DNA of 64,000 nt from Geodermatophilus siccatus (GTDB lineage: Bacteria; Actinomycetota; Actinomycetes; Mycobacteriales; Geodermatophilaceae). The DNA is taken from assembly GCF_900103785.1 (NCBI RefSeq), contig NZ_FNHE01000001.1, forward strand, positions 124,001 through 188,000. The letters run 5' to 3'. This document shows positions 61,666 through 64,000 of the stretch, piece by piece. Made by a program: the position numbers and the translations under genes. The notes below the pieces were generated by a model. It was not told the DNA's origin. It did no database searches and saw only the letters and a list, made by a program, of their open reading frames with translations. The stretch's first letter is position 1, and each line of letters starts with the position of its first letter.

Positions 61666-63498
61666 ATGACCGTTCCCGTCCCCGACTCCCCCGCCGGCCG
61701 CCCCGAGGTGACGCCGTCGGCGCTGCCGGCCCCCGGCACCGACCCCGAGTGGTACAAGCGCGCCGTCTTCTACGAGGTGCTCGTCCGCGGCTTCGCCGAC
61801 AGCAACGCCGACGGCGTCGGCGACCTCCGCGGCATGATCGACAAGCTGGACTACCTGCAGTGGCTCGGCATCGACTGCCTCTGGCTGCCGCCGTTCTTCG
61901 CCTCGCCGCTGCGTGACGGCGGCTACGACATCAGCGACTACACCGCGGTGCTGCCCGAGTTCGGCGACATCGAGGACTTCACGGTGCTGCTGGCCGAGGC
62001 CCACGCCCGCGGCATCCGCGTGATCATCGACTTCGTCATGAACCACACCTCGGACCAGCACCCCTGGTTCCAGGCCAGCCGCAGCGACCCCGAGGGTCCC
62101 TACGGCGACTTCTACGTGTGGAGCGACGACGACACCCGCTACGCCGACGCGCGGATCATCTTCGTCGACACCGAGAGCTCGAACTGGACCTTCGACCCGG
62201 TGCGCAAGCAGTACTTCTGGCACCGGTTCTTCTCCCACCAGCCCGACCTCAACTTCGAGAACCCGCGGGTGCAGGAGGCGATCGTCGACGCCCTGCGCTT
62301 CTGGCTGGACCTGGGCATCGACGGCTTCCGGCTCGACGCCGTCCCCTACCTCTACGAGGAGGAGGGGACCAACTGCGAGAACCTGCCCAAGACCCACGAG
62401 TTCCTCAAGCAGGTCCGCAAGGTGGTCGAGGCCGACTACCCCGACCGCGTGCTGCTGTGCGAGGCCAACCAGTGGCCGGCCGACGTCGTCGAGTACTTCG
62501 GCGAGGACGGCGACGAGTGCCAGATGGCCTTCCACTTCCCGGTGATGCCGCGCCTGTTCATGGCCGTCCGGCGGGAGCAGCGGTTCCCCATCTCGGAGAT
62601 CATGGCCCAGACGCCGGACATCCCGGACAACTGCCAGTGGGGCATCTTCCTGCGCAACCACGACGAGCTGACCCTCGAGATGGTCACCGACGAGGAGCGC
62701 GACTACATGTGGGCGGAGTACGCCAAGGACCCCCGCATGAAGGCCAACATCGGCATCCGCCGCCGGCTGGCGCCGCTGCTGGACAACGACATGGACACCC
62801 TCGAGCTGTTCAACGCGCTGCTGCTGTCGCTGCCCGGCTCGCCGGTCCTCTACTACGGCGACGAGATCGCCATGGGCGACAACATCTGGCTCGGCGACCG
62901 CGACGGCGTCCGCACCCCGATGCAGTGGACGCCGGACCGCAACGGCGGCTTCTCCACCGCCGACCCGCAGCGGATGTACCTGCCGCTCAACGCCGACCCG
63001 GTCTACGGCTACCAGGTCACCAACGTCGAGTCGCAGCTGCGCAACACCAACTCGATGCTGCACTGGCTGCGGCAGATGATCCAGGTCCGCAACCAGCACC
63101 CGACCTTCGGTCTGGGCAGCTTCGCCGAGATCGGCTCGCGCAACCCGACGGTGCTCTCCTTCGTCCGCGAGTTCGGCGACGACGTGGTGCTCTGCGTCAA
63201 CAACCTCTCCCGGTTCCCGCAGCCGGTGGAGCTGGACCTGCGCCGCTTCGAGGGCTACACGCCCGTCGAGCTCACCGGCCGGGTGGAGTTCCCGCAGATC
63301 GGCGTCCTGCCCTACATGCTCACCCTGGCCGGCCACGGCTTCTACTGGTTCGAGCTGGCCAAGCCGGCCGAGCCGGTGGAGGAGCCCGCCGAGACCGACG
63401 ACACCTCGGTCGCCGACACCCTGCTGGCCGCGGGCCTCGTCGGCAGCGGGGAGGAACCGCCCCCGGGCGGCACGGCCGACACGGGAGGACCCCGATGA
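61666..63498 (+). CDS. treS: Trehalose synthase / maltose alpha-D-glucosyltransferase
   Basis: GH13 enzyme interconverting trehalose and maltose. 610 residues; catalytic D224 (DGFRLDAV), E266 (CEANQWPAD) and D333 (RNHDELT). The acidic C-terminal tail of about 35 residues (from EPAETDD) ends just at mak; the stop overlaps the mak ATG (ATGA). In the GlgE pathway it works in complex with Mak. Confidence 0.95.
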   Translation: MTVPVPDSPAGRPEVTPSALPAPGTDPEWYKRAVFYEVLVRGFADSNADGVGDLRGMIDKLDYLQWLGIDCLWLPPFFASPLRDGGYDISDYTAVLPEFGDIEDFTVLLAEAHARGIRVIIDFVMNHTSDQHPWFQASRSDPEGPYGDFYVWSDDDTRYADARIIFVDTESSNWTFDPVRKQYFWHRFFSHQPDLNFENPRVQEAIVDALRFWLDLGIDGFRLDAVPYLYEEEGTNCENLPKTHEFLKQVRKVVEADYPDRVLLCEANQWPADVVEYFGEDGDECQMAFHFPVMPRLFMAVRREQRFPISEIMAQTPDIPDNCQWGIFLRNHDELTLEMVTDEERDYMWAEYAKDPRMKANIGIRRRLAPLLDNDMDTLELFNALLLSLPGSPVLYYGDEIAMGDNIWLGDRDGVRTPMQWTPDRNGGFSTADPQRMYLPLNADPVYGYQVTNVESQLRNTNSMLHWLRQMIQVRNQHPTFGLGSFAEIGSRNPTVLSFVREFGDDVVLCVNNLSRFPQPVELDLRRFEGYTPVELTGRVEFPQIGVLPYMLTLAGHGFYWFELAKPAEPVEEPAETDDTSVADTLLAAGLVGSGEEPPPGGTADTGGPR

Positions 63499-64000
63499 AC
63501 ATCCTGACCGGACTGCTCCAGGAGTGGATGCCGTCCCAGCGCTGGTTCGGCGGCAAGGGACGGGAGTGGGCCGACGTCGCGGAGGAGAGCTTCTTCCTCG
63601 ACCGGTCCCACCCCGTGCTGTCGATCCACCGGGTGACGGTCACCTACACCGACGGCGTCAGGGAGACCTACCTGGTGCCGCTGTCCTGGCGCGACCACCC
63701 CGCGGAGGAGCTGACCGCGGCCCTCATCGGCACCGTCCCGCACGAGAACGGCGAGAACTACGCCTACGACGCGATGCGCGACCGCGAGGCGACCACCAGC
63801 TGGCTCACCCACCTCGCCGAGGGGGCGACGGTCGGCCCGATGCGGTTCGTCCCGGGCGAGGGTGCCGAGATCCCGGCCGGGATCCCCGGCGACATCGTCT
63901 CCACCGAGCAGAGCAACACCTCGCTGGTCTACGGGCAGGAGGCCATCCTCAAGCTGTTCCGCCGGCTCGAGCCCGGCCTGAACCCGGACGTCGAGATCCA
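63495..64000 (+). CDS. mak: Maltokinase, 5' part (runs off the window)
   Basis: 169 codons visible. [23 protein letters not shown] is the usual N-terminus of maltokinase (Pep2), which phosphorylates maltose to maltose-1-phosphate for Glg[20 protein letters not shown] near residue 150 is the kinase beta-hairpin with the ATP-binding lysine. Start overlaps the treS stop. Confidence 0.92.
   Translation, partial: MNILTGLLQEWMPSQRWFGGKGREWADVAEESFFLDRSHPVLSIHRVTVTYTDGVRETYLVPLSWRDHPAEELTAALIGTVPHENGENYAYDAMRDREATTSWLTHLAEGATVGPMRFVPGEGAEIPAGIPGDIVSTEQSNTSLVYGQEAILKLFRRLEPGLNPDVEI

Overview
The window is very high-GC DNA with GTG/ATG starts, extensive stop/start overlaps and many leaderless promoters. 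It carries the gltX - leuB - serA - ilvBNC - gatCAB - ligA - mnmA - iscS - etfBA order that I recall from Mycobacterium tuberculosis (roughly Rv2992c to Rv3041c). It is an actinobacterial chromosome, most likely Geodermatophilaceae (Blastococcus, Geodermatophilus or Modestobacter); the family is inferred from overall character, not proven. No rRNA, prophage, integrase, transposase or CRISPR array was seen.

Layout. 0-4.5 kb: a Leloir galactose operon (galT, galK, Na+/solute symporter, small membrane protein). 4.6-8.6 kb: tRNA-Gln, two identical tRNA-Glu genes in a 120-bp direct duplication, a CPBP membrane protease whose stop codon lies inside tRNA-Gln, gltX and an FAH-family hydrolase. 8.6-11.8 kb: VOC and monooxygenase-fold proteins, a NarL-type two-component pair and a membrane protein. 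11.8-31 kb: branched-chain amino acid and serine biosynthesis (cimA, leuB, serA, ilvBNC, ilvD), interrupted by an acyl-CoA synthetase and two GGDEF-EAL proteins. cimA and ilvB each have a leader peptide plus terminator, i.e. ribosome-mediated attenuators. 31-34 kb: an XRE/MmyB regulator, a PH-like membrane protein, a VapBC-type toxin-antitoxin pair and a sugar-dehydrogenase-like lipoprotein. 34-48.5 kb: gatCAB, ligA, a MetE-like protein, mnmA, iscS, an MFS transporter, etfBA and an enoyl-CoA hydratase. 48.6-53 kb: two polytopic glycosyltransferase-like proteins and an ABC ATPase. 53-64 kb: alpha-glucan and trehalose metabolism (glgX, an FHA protein, glgP, glgE, treS, and the start of mak), i.e. 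most of the GlgE pathway.

How the genes work together. gltX, tRNA-Glu, tRNA-Gln and gatCAB together make Glu-tRNA and, by transamidation, Gln-tRNA; no glnS is present here. cimA/leuB and ilvBNC/ilvD feed isoleucine, valine and leucine synthesis, with Ile- or Leu/Val/Ile-rich leader peptides sensing charged tRNA. treS, mak and glgE turn trehalose into maltose-1-phosphate and alpha-1,4-glucan, while glgP and glgX degrade glucan.

Most striking novelty. A family of about 14 palindromic elements of 50-60 bp sits directly after stop codons, always in one orientation relative to the upstream gene where that can be judged. Each has an almost invariant loop (GAGC-N-TGCGA as printed for minus-strand genes) inside stems that differ in sequence from copy to copy but stay complementary. 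This compensatory covariation points to a conserved RNA structure at mRNA 3' ends, such as a terminator or processing/stability element, that I do not recognise as a named family.
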